A DNA stretch of 62,001 bases from an uncultured Streptococcus sp. (GCA_934215455.1 CAKPZX010000003.1:1-62001); one strand, 5' to 3'. Shown: positions 18,204-30,775, counted from the first letter of the stretch. The notes: generated from the letters alone by a model not told the origin. Numbers and translations are program-made.

Positions 18204-19052
18204 TTAAGTCCTTTGTATCTTGATTTTCCCAACCAGCAGCTCAGCTTCAATGGTGATTTCTGTGAGTTGGGTCCAGTCGATTTTTTCTTGGTCAACGTGA
18301 AATAGAAGAGGGGTCATGGCGAGGAGCGCTTGGCGTTCTTCAGGAGTTAAACTCTTGGTGAGGCTGACCGTTTCGGATGAGAGGATCTGGCAGTGGTCTT
18401 CAAAGTGCTCCAAAATTTTCTGGTTGGAGTAGGACTGCTTGGTCAATTGATCTTGGGCCAACTGACGAATTTCTTTCAGATGAGAAGAGGTTGGAACGAC
18501 CTTAATGATGACCCCTTCAGCCTTTAAGACACGCTCAAATTCAGCGTAATTAGCCGGGGAGAAGATGTCCAAAATGACCTCCATACTCTTGGATTGAATG
18601 GGTAGATGAGCCAAGTCTCCTACAAACCAATTGACCTTCCAGCTAGCATCACTCTTGGCAGCTAGTTGCACAGATTCCTTTGAAAGATCAAAGGCATAGA
18701 AAGTAGCTTCGGGATAAGCTTCTTGTAACTTTCGGGAGTAATAGCCTTCTCCACAACCGATATCTAGAATCTTGGCATCACTGGTCGGAATTTTTTGTCC
18801 GATCGCTGTTAGAATCGGCTCATAAAAACCTGCTTCCAAGATTAGCTGGCGATTCTGGAAATTTTCTTTGTCATAGTCCTTCGATTGCTTGATCTGAGGT
18901 GCCAGGTTGACATAGCCAAATTTCGCCAAATCAAAAGAATGGCCCTTGGGACATTTAAAACTGGTCCCCACAAGTTCTAGGTCCAATTGACAGATGGGAC
19001 AGGCAAAAGCAGTGGCTGTCTGAAATCGTTGTAATTTTGGTTTGATTGTCAT
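18204..19052 (-). CDS. rlmA(II): 23S rRNA (guanine-N1)-methyltransferase RlmA(II)
   Basis: A 282-residue SAM-dependent methyltransferase of the RlmA/RrmA family; Gram-positive members modify G748 of 23S rRNA in the macrolide tunnel. The N-terminal zinc site is visible as Cys18, Cys21, Cys34 and His38, and SAM motif I as ILDIGCGEGYYS. Length is normal. It has essentially no 5' untranslated region: an extended -10 (TGGTACACT) ends nine bases before the ATG, so the mRNA is predicted to be leaderless or nearly so. The promoter overlaps the tyrS terminator. Confidence 0.9.
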   Translation of the reverse strand: MTIKPKLQRFQTATAFACPICQLDLELVGTSFKCPKGHSFDLAKFGYVNLAPQIKQSKDYDKENFQNRQLILEAGFYEPILTAIGQKIPTSDAKILDIGCGEGYYSRKLQEAYPEATFYAFDLSKESVQLAAKSDASWKVNWFVGDLAHLPIQSKSMEVILDIFSPANYAEFERVLKAEGVIIKVVPTSSHLKEIRQLAQDQLTKQSYSNQKILEHFEDHCQILSSETVSLTKSLTPEERQALLAMTPLLFHVDQEKIDWTQLTEITIEAELLVGKIKIQRT

Positions 19053-19061
19053 GATAGTTCT

Positions 19062-19070
19062 AGTGTACCA
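19062..19070 (-). promoter_or_regulatory. Extended -10 promoter of rlmA(II), near-leaderless
   Basis: On the minus strand TGGTACACT has its hexamer at 19062-19067. Transcription should start about three bases before the ATG (first base 19052). No ribosome binding site is seen. Confidence 0.6.
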
Positions 19071-19101
19071 AAAAACCTCTGAAAGTTATAGTTTCAGAGG
19101 T
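19070..19101 (-). terminator. tyrS terminator
   Basis: On the minus strand a 9-bp stem CCTCTGAAA / TTTCAGAGG (19092-19100 with 19076-19084) is followed by a run of Ts, immediately after the tyrS stop codon. Confidence 0.88.
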
Positions 19102-19109
19102 CTTCTTTC

Positions 19110-20366
19110 TTAATAAGTCAAAACAAAGTATTTTTTCTTACCGCGACGGATAACGGTCAATTCGTTTTCTAATTTATCGCTATCGCTCAAGACATAGTCA
19201 AGGTCTTGGATGCGTTCGCCGTTAACGTAGATAGCACCATTTTGAACATCTTCGCGGGCTTGGCGTTTAGAATTTACCACACCAGCTGTGACCAAGAGTT
19301 CAACAATGTTGAGGTTGTCTTCTGCTTGTACCTGGTAGTTTGGCACACCACGAAGGCCTTGTTTGAGTTCTTTGACAGAAAGGTTTTTGATGTTTCCTGC
19401 AAAGAGTTGTTCTGTGATGTTGAGGGCTTCCTTGTAGGCTTCTTCGCCGTGGACAAGGGTGACCACTTCACGCGCCAAGATCTTTTGAGCCAAGCGTTCA
19501 TGAGGAGCAGCCTCAAACTGTTTGCGGATCTCTTCAATCTCATCAAGTGACAAGAATGTGAAGATCTTCAAGAAGCGCACAGCATCCGCATCCATCACAT
19601 TCATCCAGAATTGGTACATTTCGTATGGAGATGTTTTGTCTGCATTGAGCCAGACTGCATTGCCTTCTGATTTACCGAATTTCTTACCAGTTGCATCTGT
19701 GATCAAAGGCACAGTCATAACATGACCAGTTTTATCTGCTTTACGACGCATCAACTCAGTACCAGCTGTCATGTTCCCCCATTGGTCAGATCCACCGATT
19801 TGAAGGGTTACATTGTGTTCTTGGTTGAGGACGTAGAAGTCATAGCCTTGCATAATTTGGTAGGCAAACTCCGTGTAAGAAATCCCTGTTTCAATCCGTT
19901 TTTTAACAGATTCTTTACTCATCATAGCATTGACCGTAAAGTATTTTCCGACATCACGAAGGAAGTCAATAAAGCTAATGCTTCCGAACCAATCGTAGTT
20001 GTTGACCATTTCGGCTTTATTGTCCCCATTTTCAAAATCGAGGAAACGAGACAATTGTCCTTGAATGGAGCGAACCCATTCTTGTACAGTTTCTTTTGTT
20101 TGGAGACTACGTTCAGCATCTTTGAAGGACGGATCACCAATGAGACCAGTCGCACCGCCAACGAGCGCATAAGGTTTGTGGCCTGCTAGTTGAAGGCGAC
20201 GGCTCGTCAAGATGGCAACCAAGTGACCAAGGTGAAGGCTGTCAGCAGTTGGATCATAACCAGTATAATAAGAAACCTGACCTTCTTCCAGTGCTTTGCG
20301 TAAGGCTTCTTCATCCGTCGTTTGAAATACCAAACCACGCTCTTTTAGCTCATCAAAAATGTGCAT
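19110..20366 (-). CDS. tyrS: Tyrosyl-tRNA synthetase
   Basis: A 418-residue class I tyrosyl-tRNA synthetase that charges tRNA-Tyr with tyrosine. The HIGH-like motif is HLGH within DSLHLGHLV and the KMSKS-like motif is KFGKS. A C-terminal S4 RNA-binding domain ends the protein. The start at 20366 (MHIFDEL) has AAGGAG nearby; the longer frame to 20396 is not needed. The upstream gap to pbp1b is too short for a T-box leader, and none of its motifs are visible. It is divergent from pbp1b, as in many streptococci. Confidence 0.97.
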   Translation of the reverse strand: MHIFDELKERGLVFQTTDEEALRKALEEGQVSYYTGYDPTADSLHLGHLVAILTSRRLQLAGHKPYALVGGATGLIGDPSFKDAERSLQTKETVQEWVRSIQGQLSRFLDFENGDNKAEMVNNYDWFGSISFIDFLRDVGKYFTVNAMMSKESVKKRIETGISYTEFAYQIMQGYDFYVLNQEHNVTLQIGGSDQWGNMTAGTELMRRKADKTGHVMTVPLITDATGKKFGKSEGNAVWLNADKTSPYEMYQFWMNVMDADAVRFLKIFTFLSLDEIEEIRKQFEAAPHERLAQKILAREVVTLVHGEEAYKEALNITEQLFAGNIKNLSVKELKQGLRGVPNYQVQAEDNLNIVELLVTAGVVNSKRQAREDVQNGAIYVNGERIQDLDYVLSDSDKLENELTVIRRGKKKYFVLTY

Positions 20367-20494
20367 GTGTCTTTTCTCCTTTATAAGTTTATTCATTTCT
20401 CTATTCTACCATAAACCACGGAAATGGCAATGCTTTCCATCATTTTCTTGTCCTTACCCAGGAAGATTGAGTGACGATTTCTACGCTCTTGTGA

Positions 20495-20524
20495 TTGAAA
20501 ACAAAGGGCCTAATCTGCTATAAT
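20495..20524 (+). promoter_or_regulatory. pbp1b promoter
   Basis: TTGAAA (20495-20500) and TATAAT (20519-20524) are separated by 18 bases. This rules out the longest open frame, whose TTG start would be the -35 box itself. Confidence 0.75.
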
Positions 20525-20548
20525 ATAGGGAACAAGGAGAAAGAATCA

Positions 20549-23005
20549 GTGAATCAATTAAAAGAGAAGCTGCAAGAGTTTTGGAAGAAAGTCCAAAAAT
20601 TCTTTGCAAATATGTATACAGAAACTCCGAATAAGGAAAAAAATGAGGAAAGTGGCTGGTCTGTCGGCGATATTTTTGCGACCTTTTTGCGCACCCTCAA
20701 ACTCTTGTGGGATGTCATGATCGCCCTGTTCGTGTGCCTCTTTTTATTTGGCGCAGGGATCGGGATTGGTTATGCAGCGAGCCTCTTTAGCAATGTCAAG
20801 GTTCCAAAGACAGAAGAATTGGTCCAGCAGGTCCGTAACGTCAGCAGTGTTTCAAAACTGACTTATTCCGATAAGAGCTTGATTGCAGAAGTGGACAGTG
20901 ATTTGATCCGCACGCCAGTCACAGGAGACGCCATTTCAGACAATGTCAAGAAGGCTGTGATTGCTACTGAGGATGAGAATTTTGAAAGCCACAAGGGGGT
21001 TGTACCTAAAGCCGTTCTTCGGGCAACACTTGGATCTGTAGCCGGTGTGGGTTCCTCTAGTGGGGGATCAACCCTAACCCAGCAGTTGATCAAACAGCAA
21101 GTCGTGGGAGACGCTCCAACCTTTACTCGTAAGGCGACAGAGATTGTTGATGCCTTGGCTTTAGAGCGGGGAATGGATAAAAATGAAATCCTAACCACCT
21201 ACTTAAATGTTTCGCCTTTTGGACGAAACAATCGGGGACAAAATATTGCGGGTGTGGAAGCTGCAGCTCAAGGGATCTTTGGCGTCTCTGCGAAGGACTT
21301 GTCTGTTCCACAAGCGGCCTTTATCGCTGGCTTGCCACAAAGTCCGATTGTCTACTCTCCTTATGCTGCAGACGGTAGCCTAAAGAGCAAGGAAAACCTC
21401 GAGTTAGGTTTGGCGCGTGCCAAAGACGTTTTGTTCAATATGTACCGGACGGGAGCCTTGTCGAAAAAAGACTACGAGACCTATGCTCAGTACGACTTGA
21501 CCAAAGACTTCATGGCTCCAGATGGCATCGAGAAAACACCGCATGACTACCTCTACTTCCAAGCCATGGAAGAAGCAAAAGAGGCCATGTATGATTACTT
21601 GATCAAGCGAGACAATGTCACCAAGCAAGACTTGAAAAATAATGAAACCGTCAAGGCTTACCAAGAATTAGCTGAGAGCGAGTTGCGCGAAGGTGGCTAC
21701 ACCATTCAAACCACGATTAACAAACCGGTTCACAATGCGATGCAGGCCGCGGTAGCGAATTTTGGAAGCGTCTTGGATGATGGGACGGGTCTTGTAGAAG
21801 TTGGGAATGTCCTTATGGACAACCGAACGGGTGCCGTTTTAGGATTTATCGGTGGACGGAATTTTGACGGCAACCAAAACAACCATGCCTTTGATACAGA
21901 GCGTTCCCCAGGGTCTACTATCAAGCCACTGTTGGCCTATGGGATTGCCATCGACCAAGGCTTGATGGGAAGCAATAGCATCCTTTCTAACTACCCGACT
22001 AATTTCTCAAGTGGGGAGCCGATCATGCACGTGGATAGCCGAGGGACAGCCATGATGGATCTCCGTGAGGCCCTCAATACCTCATGGAATATTCCAGCTT
22101 ACTGGACTTACCGGACCCTTCGTGAAAAGGGTGTGGATGTCCCATCCTACATGAAGAAAATGGGCTATGATATCCCTGAATATGGCATTGAGAGTCTGCC
22201 GATGGGGGGAGGAATTGAGGTCACTGTTGCCCAACATACCAATGGTTTCCAAACTATTGCTAACAATGGGAACTACCTCAAACGCTACATGGTAGAGCAA
22301 ATCATTGATCGAGATGGGGATGTAGTCTACAAGCACGAGGCAGATCCTATTCGTGTTTACTCTCCAGCAACGGCAACGATTATGCAGGATCTCTTGCGCG
22401 GGGTTATTACGTCTGGTGCAACAACGACCTTTAAGTCACGGATTAGCCAAGTCAACCCAACGCTGGCAGGTGCTGACTGGATTGGAAAAACCGGTACCAC
22501 TAATTCAAATGGGGATATGTGGCTGATGTTGTCCACCCCAAATGTTTCTTTAGGTGGCTGGATCGGTCATGACAACAATGCTTCAATGCAGACCTTGACT
22601 GGATACAACAACAATGCCCAATACATGGCGCAGTTAGCGAATGCAATCTACCAAGCAGATCCAAGTCTCTTTGGAATTCAGGATAAATTCACTCTCGATA
22701 AGAGTGTGATCCGTTCTGAAGTGCTCAAATCGACTGGTGAAAGACCGGGCCGCGTCAATGTCAATGGTCGGGATATCGATGTGAGCGGTCAAATGGTGAC
22801 GAGCCTTTGGGCCAAAAACGGAGCGCCAACCACTCAATACCGCTTTGCCATCGGGGGATCGGATAGCGATTATCAAAGCGCTTGGGCGGCCATTCTCGGT
22901 AATAGCAGTGGAAATCAGTCGAATAATAAGAACAATTCGACAACCAATAGTTCATCAAGCAATAGTTCAAATCGAAACAGCTCAAATCGTGGCAATCGAC
23001 GCTAG
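20549..23005 (+). CDS. pbp1b: Penicillin-binding protein 1B (bifunctional transglycosylase/transpeptidase)
   Basis: A class A PBP of 818 residues from a GTG start at 20549 with an AAGGAG site. It polymerises and cross-links peptidoglycan at the membrane surface. A cytoplasmic N-terminus precedes one transmembrane helix (about 50-78). The GT51 glycosyltransferase domain includes the catalytic [10 protein letters not shown] motif. The transpeptidase domain carries SPGSTIKP (SxxK), SWN and KTGTT. The C-terminus is a Ser/Asn-rich low-complexity tail of about 35 residues. No terminator separates it from the rpoB promoter. Confidence 0.96.
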   Translation: MNQLKEKLQEFWKKVQKFFANMYTETPNKEKNEESGWSVGDIFATFLRTLKLLWDVMIALFVCLFLFGAGIGIGYAASLFSNVKVPKTEELVQQVRNVSSVSKLTYSDKSLIAEVDSDLIRTPVTGDAISDNVKKAVIATEDENFESHKGVVPKAVLRATLGSVAGVGSSSGGSTLTQQLIKQQVVGDAPTFTRKATEIVDALALERGMDKNEILTTYLNVSPFGRNNRGQNIAGVEAAAQGIFGVSAKDLSVPQAAFIAGLPQSPIVYSPYAADGSLKSKENLELGLARAKDVLFNMYRTGALSKKDYETYAQYDLTKDFMAPDGIEKTPHDYLYFQAMEEAKEAMYDYLIKRDNVTKQDLKNNETVKAYQELAESELREGGYTIQTTINKPVHNAMQAAVANFGSVLDDGTGLVEVGNVLMDNRTGAVLGFIGGRNFDGNQNNHAFDTERSPGSTIKPLLAYGIAIDQGLMGSNSILSNYPTNFSSGEPIMHVDSRGTAMMDLREALNTSWNIPAYWTYRTLREKGVDVPSYMKKMGYDIPEYGIESLPMGGGIEVTVAQHTNGFQTIANNGNYLKRYMVEQIIDRDGDVVYKHEADPIRVYSPATATIMQDLLRGVITSGATTTFKSRISQVNPTLAGADWIGKTGTTNSNGDMWLMLSTPNVSLGGWIGHDNNASMQTLTGYNNNAQYMAQLANAIYQADPSLFGIQDKFTLDKSVIRSEVLKSTGERPGRVNVNGRDIDVSGQMVTSLWAKNGAPTTQYRFAIGGSDSDYQSAWAAILGNSSGNQSNNKNNSTTNSSSSNSSNRNSSNRGNRR

Positions 23006-23035
23006 TCTGATCCAGTAGAAAACATAGAGAAAGCC

Positions 23036-23064
23036 TTGATTTTTGGAGCAAAAAACGGTATAAT
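23036..23064 (+). promoter_or_regulatory. rpoBC promoter
   Basis: TTGATT (23036-23041), a 17-base spacer and TATAAT (23059-23064) give a strong promoter. It would produce a leader of about 285 nt before rpoB. Confidence 0.8.
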
Positions 23065-23070
23065 AGTGAT

Positions 23071-23356
23071 AACTAATTTGTCGTGTGCTTTATTTGAAAT
23101 ATTGTCCAAATAAGAGCTTACAGCAGTTAAATCTTACTTGAATAAGTCGATTTAGCTGCTCTTTTTGTGCCTATTTTTCAGAAAAATCCTAGTTTGTTAC
23201 ACAAATTTAATTTTTCTAAAAATTACAAAAAGCGACGAATGAGGTGAAGAGACAGCTCTTCACGTGATGCAAATCACACAATTGTAGTTAAAACCGGATA
23301 GGTGGTGAAAGTCATTTTACCAAGCTATCCTAGTATGGAAAAAGGAGCTAAAAACT
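23071..23356 (+). promoter_or_regulatory. Structured rpoB 5' leader with an internal terminator-like hairpin
   Basis: The leader has no gene. It holds a 12-bp stem AGCAGTTAAATC / GATTTAGCTGCT (23122-23133, 23149-23160) followed by CTTTTT, which looks like an intrinsic terminator. Next come hairpins GTGAAGAG/CTCTTCAC (23244-23263) and GTGAT/ATCAC (23264-23277), then a long hairpin with GGATAG/CTATCC outer arms (23296-23330) just before the ribosome binding site. Premature termination inside the leader could set RNA polymerase levels; this is inferred. Confidence 0.65.
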
Positions 23357-26300
23357 TTGGCAGGACATGACGTTCAATACGGGAAACATCGGACCCGTCG
23401 TAGTTTTTCAAGAATCAAAGAGGTTCTTGATTTACCAAACTTGATTGAAATCCAGACAGACTCATTCAAAGATTTCTTGGATCATGGCTTGAAGGAAGTA
23501 TTTGAAGATGTGCTTCCCATCTCAAACTTCACGGATACAATGGAATTGGAATTTGTGGGTTATGAAATCCGCGAACCTAAGTATTCGCTTGAAGAAGCGC
23601 GCATCCACGATGCCAGCTACTCAGCACCAATCTTTGTGACCTTCCGTTTGGTCAACAAAGAAACAGGTGAAATCAAGACCCAAGAAGTTTTCTTTGGTGA
23701 TTTCCCAATCATGACTGAAATGGGAACCTTTATCATCAATGGTGGAGAACGGATTATCGTATCTCAGTTGGTCCGCTCACCAGGTGTCTACTTCAATGAT
23801 AAGGTGGACAAGAATGGTAAGGTTGGTTATGGATCAACTGTTATCCCTAACCGTGGGGCTTGGTTAGAGCTTGAAACTGACTCAAAAGACATTGCTTACA
23901 CACGTATCGACCGCACACGTAAGATTCCATTTACAACGCTTGTGCGTGCTCTTGGATTCTCTGGAGATGATGAAATCATCGATATCTTTGGGGACAGCGA
24001 ATTGGTTCGCAATACCATTGAAAAAGATATCCACAAAAATCCAATGGATTCACGGACAGATGAAGCCCTCAAAGAAATCTACGAGCGTCTTCGTCCAGGT
24101 GAACCAAAAACAGCGGAAAGCTCACGTAGCTTGTTGGTAGCCCGTTTCTTTGATCCACGTCGTTATGACTTGGCACCAGTTGGTCGCTACAAGATCAACA
24201 AGAAACTCAATATCAAGAACCGCTTGTTGAACCAAACCATCGCAGAACCATTGGTAGATGCTGAAACAGGGGAAATCCTTGTAGAAGCTGGTACTGTCAT
24301 GACGCGCGATGTGATTGACAGTATCTCTGAACAATTGGATAATGGTTTGAACAAAATCACCTACATTCCAAATGATGCTGCTGTTTTGACAGAGCCAGTA
24401 GAATTGCAAAAATTCAAAGTTGTCGCTCCGACAGATCCAGACCGCGTTGTCACCATCATCGGAAATGCTAACCCATCTGACAAAGTGCGCGTCATCACAC
24501 CTGCTGATATCTTGGCAGAAATGAGCTATTTCTTGAACCTTGCAGAAGGTATTGGTCGCGTGGATGATATCGACCACCTTGGAAACCGTCGGATTCGTGC
24601 CGTTGGTGAATTGCTTGCCAACCAAGTGCGTCTTGGACTTTCACGGATGGAACGAAACGTTCGCGAACGGATGTCTGTACAAGATAACGATGTCTTGACA
24701 CCACAACAAATTATTAACATCCGCCCAGTAACTGCAGCAATTAAAGAATTCTTTGGATCTTCACAGTTGTCACAGTTCATGGACCAACACAACCCACTTT
24801 CTGAGTTGTCTCACAAACGTCGTTTGTCTGCCTTAGGGCCTGGCGGTTTGACACGTGACCGTGCCGGATATGAAGTGCGTGACGTGCACTATACCCACTA
24901 TGGTCGTATGTGTCCAATCGAAACACCTGAAGGACCAAACATCGGTTTGATCAACAACTTGTCATCTTATGGACACTTGAATAAGTATGGTTTCATCCAA
25001 ACACCATACCGTAAAGTGGACCGTGAAAAAGGTGTAGTCACCAACGAAATCGTTTGGTTGACAGCCGATGAAGAAGATGAGTACATCGTCGCTCAGGCCA
25101 ACTCTAAGTTGAATGAAAAGGGTGGCTTTGCTGAGCCAATCGTTATGGGACGTCACCGTGGTAACAACCAAGAGTTCCCATCTGATCAAGTCGACTACAT
25201 GGACGTGTCTCCAAAACAAGTAGTTGCCGTTGCGACAGCATGTATTCCTTTCTTGGAAAACGATGACTCCAACCGTGCCCTCATGGGTGCCAACATGCAA
25301 CGTCAGGCTGTTCCATTGATCGATCCAAAAGCCCCTTATGTGGGTACTGGTATGGAATACCAAGCAGCCCATGACTCAGGAGCTGCAGTCATTGCTCAAC
25401 ACAATGGTAAAGTTACTTACGCAGATGCGGACAAGGTAGAAGTTCGTCGGGAAGATGGATCTCTTGATGTCTATCACGTCCAAAAATTCCGTCGTTCAAA
25501 CTCAGGTACGGCTTACAACCAACGTACCCTTGTAAAAGTTGGCGATGTTGTTGAAAAAGGCGACTTTATTGCTGACGGTCCATCGATGGAAAAAGGGGAA
25601 ATGGCCCTTGGTCAAAACCCAATCGTCGCTTACATGACTTGGGAAGGGTATAACTTCGAGGATGCCGTTATCATGAGCGAACGCTTGGTGAAAGAAGATG
25701 TCTACACATCTGTTCACTTGGAAGAATTCGAATCAGAAACACGCGATACCAAGTTAGGCCCTGAAGAAATTACCCGTGAAATTCCAAACGTCGGTGAAGA
25801 TGCTCTTCGTGACTTGGATGAAACAGGTATTATCCGTATTGGTGCGGAAGTAAAAGAAGGCGATATCCTTGTCGGTAAGGTAACACCGAAGGGTGAAAAA
25901 GACCTTTCTGCTGAAGAACGTCTCCTTCACGCGATCTTTGGAGATAAATCTCGTGAAGTGCGTGATACTTCTCTTCGTGTGCCTCACGGTGGAGATGGAG
26001 TCGTTCGCGATGTTAAGATCTTTACACGTGCAAACGGAGATGAATTGCAATCGGGTGTCAACATGTTGGTTCGTGTTTACATCGCACAAAAACGCAAGAT
26101 CCGCGTCGGAGATAAGATGGCCGGTCGTCACGGAAACAAAGGGGTTGTGTCTCGTATTGTTCCAGTTGAAGATATGCCTTACCTTCCAGACGGTACACCA
26201 GTTGATATCATGTTGAACCCTCTTGGGGTGCCATCACGTATGAATATCGGTCAGGTTATGGAACTTCACCTTGGTATGGCCGCTCGTAACTTGGGTATTC

Positions 26301-26926
26301 ACATCGCAACACCAGTCTTTGACGGAGCAAGCTCAGAAGACCTCTGGGATACTGTGAAAGAAGCTGGTATGGATAGCGATGCCAAGACCATTCTTTACGA
26401 TGGACGTACAGGTGAGCCGTTTGACAACCGTGTTTCTGTCGGTGTCATGTACATGATCAAGCTTCACCACATGGTTGATGATAAACTCCATGCCCGTTCA
26501 GTCGGACCATACTCAATGGTTACCCAACAACCACTCGGAGGGAAAGCTCAGTTTGGTGGACAACGTTTCGGGGAAATGGAAGTGTGGGCCCTTGAGGCTT
26601 ATGGTGCATCAAATGTCCTTCAAGAAATCTTGACCTACAAGTCAGATGATGTCAACGGACGTTTGAAAGCTTATGAAGCGATTACCAAAGGTAAACCAAT
26701 TCCAAAACCAGGTGTACCAGAATCCTTCCGCGTTCTTGTCAAAGAATTGCAATCTCTTGGTCTTGACATGCGTGTCTTAGACGAAGATGATCAAGAAGTG
26801 GAACTTCGTGACCTCGATGAAGGGGAAGACGATGATGTGATTCATGTGGATGACCTTGAAAAAGCACGTGAAAAAGCAGCTAAGGAAGCAAAAGCAGCCT
26901 TTGATGCTGAAGAATCAGAAAAATAA
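23357..26926 (+). CDS. rpoB: RNA polymerase beta subunit
   Basis: A 1189-residue beta subunit of RNA polymerase starting at TTG (23357), with AAGGAG upstream; streptococcal RpoB also begins MAGHDVQYG. The rifampicin region reads [21 protein letters not shown] then LSALGPGG, with the wild-type Gln, Asp, His and Ser at the four classic resistance positions, so no rifampicin-resistance substitution is seen there. The C-terminus is acidic ([12 protein letters not shown]) and then charged, as in lactic acid bacteria. It is co-transcribed with rpoC, 158 bases downstream. Confidence 0.98.
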   Translation: MAGHDVQYGKHRTRRSFSRIKEVLDLPNLIEIQTDSFKDFLDHGLKEVFEDVLPISNFTDTMELEFVGYEIREPKYSLEEARIHDASYSAPIFVTFRLVNKETGEIKTQEVFFGDFPIMTEMGTFIINGGERIIVSQLVRSPGVYFNDKVDKNGKVGYGSTVIPNRGAWLELETDSKDIAYTRIDRTRKIPFTTLVRALGFSGDDEIIDIFGDSELVRNTIEKDIHKNPMDSRTDEALKEIYERLRPGEPKTAESSRSLLVARFFDPRRYDLAPVGRYKINKKLNIKNRLLNQTIAEPLVDAETGEILVEAGTVMTRDVIDSISEQLDNGLNKITYIPNDAAVLTEPVELQKFKVVAPTDPDRVVTIIGNANPSDKVRVITPADILAEMSYFLNLAEGIGRVDDIDHLGNRRIRAVGELLANQVRLGLSRMERNVRERMSVQDNDVLTPQQIINIRPVTAAIKEFFGSSQLSQFMDQHNPLSELSHKRRLSALGPGGLTRDRAGYEVRDVHYTHYGRMCPIETPEGPNIGLINNLSSYGHLNKYGFIQTPYRKVDREKGVVTNEIVWLTADEEDEYIVAQANSKLNEKGGFAEPIVMGRHRGNNQEFPSDQVDYMDVSPKQVVAVATACIPFLENDDSNRALMGANMQRQAVPLIDPKAPYVGTGMEYQAAHDSGAAVIAQHNGKVTYADADKVEVRREDGSLDVYHVQKFRRSNSGTAYNQRTLVKVGDVVEKGDFIADGPSMEKGEMALGQNPIVAYMTWEGYNFEDAVIMSERLVKEDVYTSVHLEEFESETRDTKLGPEEITREIPNVGEDALRDLDETGIIRIGAEVKEGDILVGKVTPKGEKDLSAEERLLHAIFGDKSREVRDTSLRVPHGGDGVVRDVKIFTRANGDELQSGVNMLVRVYIAQKRKIRVGDKMAGRHGNKGVVSRIVPVEDMPYLPDGTPVDIMLNPLGVPSRMNIGQVMELHLGMAARNLGIHIATPVFDGASSEDLWDTVKEAGMDSDAKTILYDGRTGEPFDNRVSVGVMYMIKLHHMVDDKLHARSVGPYSMVTQQPLGGKAQFGGQRFGEMEVWALEAYGASNVLQEILTYKSDDVNGRLKAYEAITKGKPIPKPGVPESFRVLVKELQSLGLDMRVLDEDDQEVELRDLDEGEDDDVIHVDDLEKAREKAAKEAKAAFDAEESEK

Positions 26927-27084
26927 TCAGTAAAAATGATTGTCTTGTGAGAAACGAATGCTTCTGACAGGATGATTCGATAACAAGATACAGACCCAAG
27001 GAGGTGGCAAGAAAGTTTCCTTTCTTCCCCCCTACGGCTGTATCCAAATGAAACAAGTATGAAAACAAGGAAAGGTAAGAAATA
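26927..27084 (+). other. rpoB-rpoC intergenic segment with a hairpin
   Basis: The 158 bases between the subunits hold an imperfect hairpin with GATACAG (26989-26995) and CTGTATC arms near 27046-27052, and an inner GGAAGAAAG-type dyad. No T-run follows, so it is not an obvious terminator; it may be an mRNA processing or stability element. Confidence 0.45.
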
Positions 27085-30000
27085 GTGGTTGATGTAAATC
27101 GTTTTAAAAGTATGCAAATCACCCTAGCTTCTCCAAGCAAGGTCCGTTCATGGTCTTATGGAGAGGTCAAGAAACCTGAAACAATCAACTACCGTACATT
27201 GAAACCAGAACGTGAAGGTCTCTTTGATGAAGTCATCTTTGGACCTACAAAAGACTGGGAATGTGCGTGTGGGAAATACAAACGGATCCGTTACAAAGGG
27301 ATCGTTTGTGACCGCTGTGGGGTTGAAGTAACACGTGCCAAGGTTCGTCGTGAACGTATGGGACACATCGAGTTGAAAGCGCCTGTATCACACATCTGGT
27401 ACTTCAAAGGCATCCCTTCTCGTATGGGATTGACCTTGGATATGAGCCCTCGTGCCCTTGAAGAAGTCATTTACTTCGCAGCTTACGTGGTGATCGATCC
27501 AAAAGATACACCACTTGAGCACAAATCCATCATGACAGAACGTGAATACCGTGAACGCTTGCGTGAATACGGACCAGGTTCCTTTGTAGCTAAGATGGGT
27601 GCAGAAGCGATCCAAGACCTCTTGAAACAAGTGGATTTGGAAGCTGAAATTGCTCTCTTGAAAGAAGAATTGAAGACTGCAACTGGTCAAAAACGTGTGA
27701 AGGCTGTTCGTCGTTTGGATGTCTTGGATGCCTTCTACAAATCTGGTAACAAGCCAGAATGGATGGTTCTCAACATCCTTCCAGTTATTCCACCAGATCT
27801 TCGTCCGATGGTCCAATTGGATGGTGGCCGTTTTGCTGCCTCTGACTTGAACGATCTTTATCGCCGTGTGATCAACCGGAACAACCGTTTGGCACGTTTG
27901 CTTGAGTTGAATGCCCCTGGTATCATCGTGCAAAACGAAAAACGGATGCTCCAAGAAGCCGTTGATGCTTTGATCGATAACGGTCGTCGTGGTCGTCCAA
28001 TCACAGGGCCAGGTAGCCGTCCATTGAAATCATTGAGCCACATGCTCAAAGGGAAACAAGGACGTTTCCGTCAAAACTTGCTCGGTAAACGGGTGGACTT
28101 CTCAGGACGTTCCGTTATCGCCGTTGGTCCAACTCTTAAGATGTACCAATGTGGTGTGCCACGTGAAATGGCCATCGAGCTCTTCAAACCATTCGTGATG
28201 CGTGAAATCGTTGCGCGCGACATCGTGCAAAACGTCAAAGCTGCAAAACGTTTGGTAGAACGCGGAGATGAACGTATCTGGGATATCTTAGAAGAAGTGA
28301 TCAAAGAACACCCAGTGCTCTTGAACCGCGCACCGACCCTTCACCGTTTGGGGATCCAAGCCTTTGAGCCTGTCTTGATTGACGGGAAAGCTCTTCGTCT
28401 TCACCCGCTTGTCTGTGAAGCCTACAATGCCGACTTTGACGGTGACCAAATGGCCATCCACGTCCCATTGTCAGAAGAAGCCCAAGCAGAAGCTCGTATC
28501 TTGATGTTGGCTGCTGAGCACATCTTGAATCCAAAAGACGGAAAACCAGTTGTTACCCCATCTCAGGATATGGTATTGGGGAACTACTACCTCACTATGG
28601 AAGAAGCTGGTCGTGAAGGCGAAGGAATGGTCTTTAAAGACCGTGATGAAGCGGTCATGGCCCTTCGCAATGGCTATGTTCACTTGCATACCCGTGTCGG
28701 AATTGCGACCGATAGCTTGAACAAACCATGGACAGAAGCGCAACAACACAAGATTCTCTTGACAACTGTTGGTAAGATTCTCTTTAACGATATCATGCCT
28801 GCAGAACTTCCATACCTTCAAGAGCCAAATAATGCCAACTTGACAGAAGGCGTTCCAGCTAAGTATTTCTTGGAGCCTGGTCAAGATGTCAAAGGAGCGA
28901 TTGAGAAATTGGAATTAAACGTTCCATTCAAGAAGAAAAATCTTGGAAATATCATCGCAGAAATCTTCAAACGCTTCCGTACAACAGAAACTTCTGCTTT
29001 CTTGGACCGCTTGAAAGACTTAGGTTACCACCACTCAACCCTTGCTGGTTTGACAGTGGGGATTGCCGATATTCCGGTCGTTGAAGATAAGGCAGAAATC
29101 ATTGAAGAATCTCACAAACGTGTGGAACAAATCACCAAACAATTCCGTCGTGGTTTGATCACGGATGACGAACGCTACAATGCCGTTACAGCTGAATGGC
29201 GTGCAGCCCGTGAGAAATTGGAAAAACGCTTGGTGGATAACCAAGATCCGAAGAACCCAATCGTTATGATGATGGATTCTGGAGCCCGTGGTAACATCTC
29301 AAACTTCTCGCAACTTGCCGGTATGCGTGGTTTGATGGCCGCTCCAAACGGACGGATCATGGAATTGCCAATCCTTTCAAACTTCCGCGAAGGTTTGTCA
29401 GTACTCGAAATGTTCTTCTCAACTCACGGTGCCCGTAAAGGGATGACCGATACGGCCTTGAAGACCGCCGACTCAGGTTACTTGACTCGTCGTTTGGTTG
29501 ACGTGGCCCAAGACGTCATTATCCGTGAAGATGACTGTGGAACAGACCGTGGACTTGTGATCCGTGCCATTACTGATGGTAAGGAAATGATCGAGCCACT
29601 CGAAGAACGTTTGACTGGTCGTTATACCAAGAAATCTGTTAAACATCCTGAAACAGGTGAAGTCATCGTTGGTCCAGATACCTTGATTTCAGAAGACCTA
29701 GCACGTGAAATTGTCAAAGCTGGTGTGGAAGAAGTCACTATCCGCTCTGTCTTTACATGTAACACCCGCCATGGTGTCTGCCGTCACTGTTATGGTATCA
29801 ACTTGGCGACTGGTGATGCGGTTGAAGTAGGTGAAGCAGTCGGAACTATCGCTGCCCAATCTATCGGGGAACCTGGTACACAGTTGACCATGCGTACCTT
29901 CCACACGGGTGGGGTTGCCTCAAATACCGATATCACGCAAGGTCTTCCTCGTGTCCAAGAAATCTTTGAAGCCCGCAATCCAAAAGGGGAAGCGGTCATC

Positions 30001-30738
30001 ACTGAGGTCAAAGGGGAAGTCACAGCCATCGAAGAAGATGCTTCTACACGCACTAAGAAAGTCTTTGTTAGCGGAGCAACTGGTGAGGGGGAATACGTTG
30101 TCCCTTACACTGCCCGCATGAAAGTCGAAGTGGGAGATCAAGTTTCTCGTGGTGATGCTCTGACAGAAGGATCTATTCAACCAAAACGTCTCCTTGCCGT
30201 TCGTGATGTCTTGTCAGTTGAAACATACCTCCTTGCGGAAGTACAAAAAGTATACCGTAGCCAAGGGGTAGAAATCGGCGACAAACACATCGAGGTAATG
30301 GTGCGTCAAATGATCCGTAAAGTACGTGTCATGGATCCAGGAGATACAGACCTTCTCATGGGTACTCTGATGGACATTACAGACTTTACAGATGCCAATA
30401 AGGATGTCCTTATCTCTGGTGGAGTTCCTGCAACTGCTCGTCCAGTCCTTATGGGAATTACCAAAGCCTCTCTTGAAACCAACAGTTTCTTGTCAGCGGC
30501 TTCCTTCCAGGAAACAACTCGTGTTCTTACAGATGCAGCGATCCGTGGTAAGAAAGACCATCTCCTTGGACTTAAGGAAAATGTTATCATCGGTAAGATT
30601 ATTCCTGCTGGTACAGGGATGGCTCGTTACCGTAACTTGGAACCACAAGCAGTCAATGAAGTTGAAATCATCGAAGAAGTACCATTAACAGATGGAACAG
30701 TCGATGAAGTTCAAACAGCTGAAGTCGTAGAAGAATAA
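27085..30738 (+). CDS. rpoC: RNA polymerase beta' subunit
   Basis: A 1217-residue beta' subunit from a GTG start (27085; AAAGGTAAG site). Visible landmarks are the N-terminal zinc ribbon [13 protein letters not shown]...CDRCG, the catalytic [14 protein letters not shown] loop holding Mg2+, and a second cysteine cluster [13 protein letters not shown]. The C-terminus is acidic. It is followed by a strong terminator that isolates it from the accessory polysaccharide operon; in other streptococci the com genes usually follow soon after. Confidence 0.98.
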   Translation: MVDVNRFKSMQITLASPSKVRSWSYGEVKKPETINYRTLKPEREGLFDEVIFGPTKDWECACGKYKRIRYKGIVCDRCGVEVTRAKVRRERMGHIELKAPVSHIWYFKGIPSRMGLTLDMSPRALEEVIYFAAYVVIDPKDTPLEHKSIMTEREYRERLREYGPGSFVAKMGAEAIQDLLKQVDLEAEIALLKEELKTATGQKRVKAVRRLDVLDAFYKSGNKPEWMVLNILPVIPPDLRPMVQLDGGRFAASDLNDLYRRVINRNNRLARLLELNAPGIIVQNEKRMLQEAVDALIDNGRRGRPITGPGSRPLKSLSHMLKGKQGRFRQNLLGKRVDFSGRSVIAVGPTLKMYQCGVPREMAIELFKPFVMREIVARDIVQNVKAAKRLVERGDERIWDILEEVIKEHPVLLNRAPTLHRLGIQAFEPVLIDGKALRLHPLVCEAYNADFDGDQMAIHVPLSEEAQAEARILMLAAEHILNPKDGKPVVTPSQDMVLGNYYLTMEEAGREGEGMVFKDRDEAVMALRNGYVHLHTRVGIATDSLNKPWTEAQQHKILLTTVGKILFNDIMPAELPYLQEPNNANLTEGVPAKYFLEPGQDVKGAIEKLELNVPFKKKNLGNIIAEIFKRFRTTETSAFLDRLKDLGYHHSTLAGLTVGIADIPVVEDKAEIIEESHKRVEQITKQFRRGLITDDERYNAVTAEWRAAREKLEKRLVDNQDPKNPIVMMMDSGARGNISNFSQLAGMRGLMAAPNGRIMELPILSNFREGLSVLEMFFSTHGARKGMTDTALKTADSGYLTRRLVDVAQDVIIREDDCGTDRGLVIRAITDGKEMIEPLEERLTGRYTKKSVKHPETGEVIVGPDTLISEDLAREIVKAGVEEVTIRSVFTCNTRHGVCRHCYGINLATGDAVEVGEAVGTIAAQSIGEPGTQLTMRTFHTGGVASNTDITQGLPRVQEIFEARNPKGEAVITEVKGEVTAIEEDASTRTKKVFVSGATGEGEYVVPYTARMKVEVGDQVSRGDALTEGSIQPKRLLAVRDVLSVETYLLAEVQKVYRSQGVEIGDKHIEVMVRQMIRKVRVMDPGDTDLLMGTLMDITDFTDANKDVLISGGVPATARPVLMGITKASLETNSFLSAASFQETTRVLTDAAIRGKKDHLLGLKENVIIGKIIPAGTGMARYRNLEPQAVNEVEIIEEVPLTDGTVDEVQTAEVVEE

Positions 30739-30745
30739 GAAAATA

Positions 30746-30775
30746 AGTCGGAACTACAAGTTCCGGCTTTTTTTT
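30746..30775 (+). terminator. rpoBC terminator
   Basis: A nine-bp stem AGTCGGAAC / GTTCCGGCT (one G-T pair) with a five-base loop is followed by eight Ts. Confidence 0.92.

Noticed and set aside
20367..20494. T-box leader for tyrS
   Set aside because: The space between the divergent tyrS and pbp1b starts is too short, and neither the T-box sequence nor a specifier stem is visible.
24740..24850. Rifampicin-resistance substitution in rpoB
   Set aside because: The cluster I residues corresponding to Gln513, Asp516, His526 and Ser531 of E. coli are all wild type.
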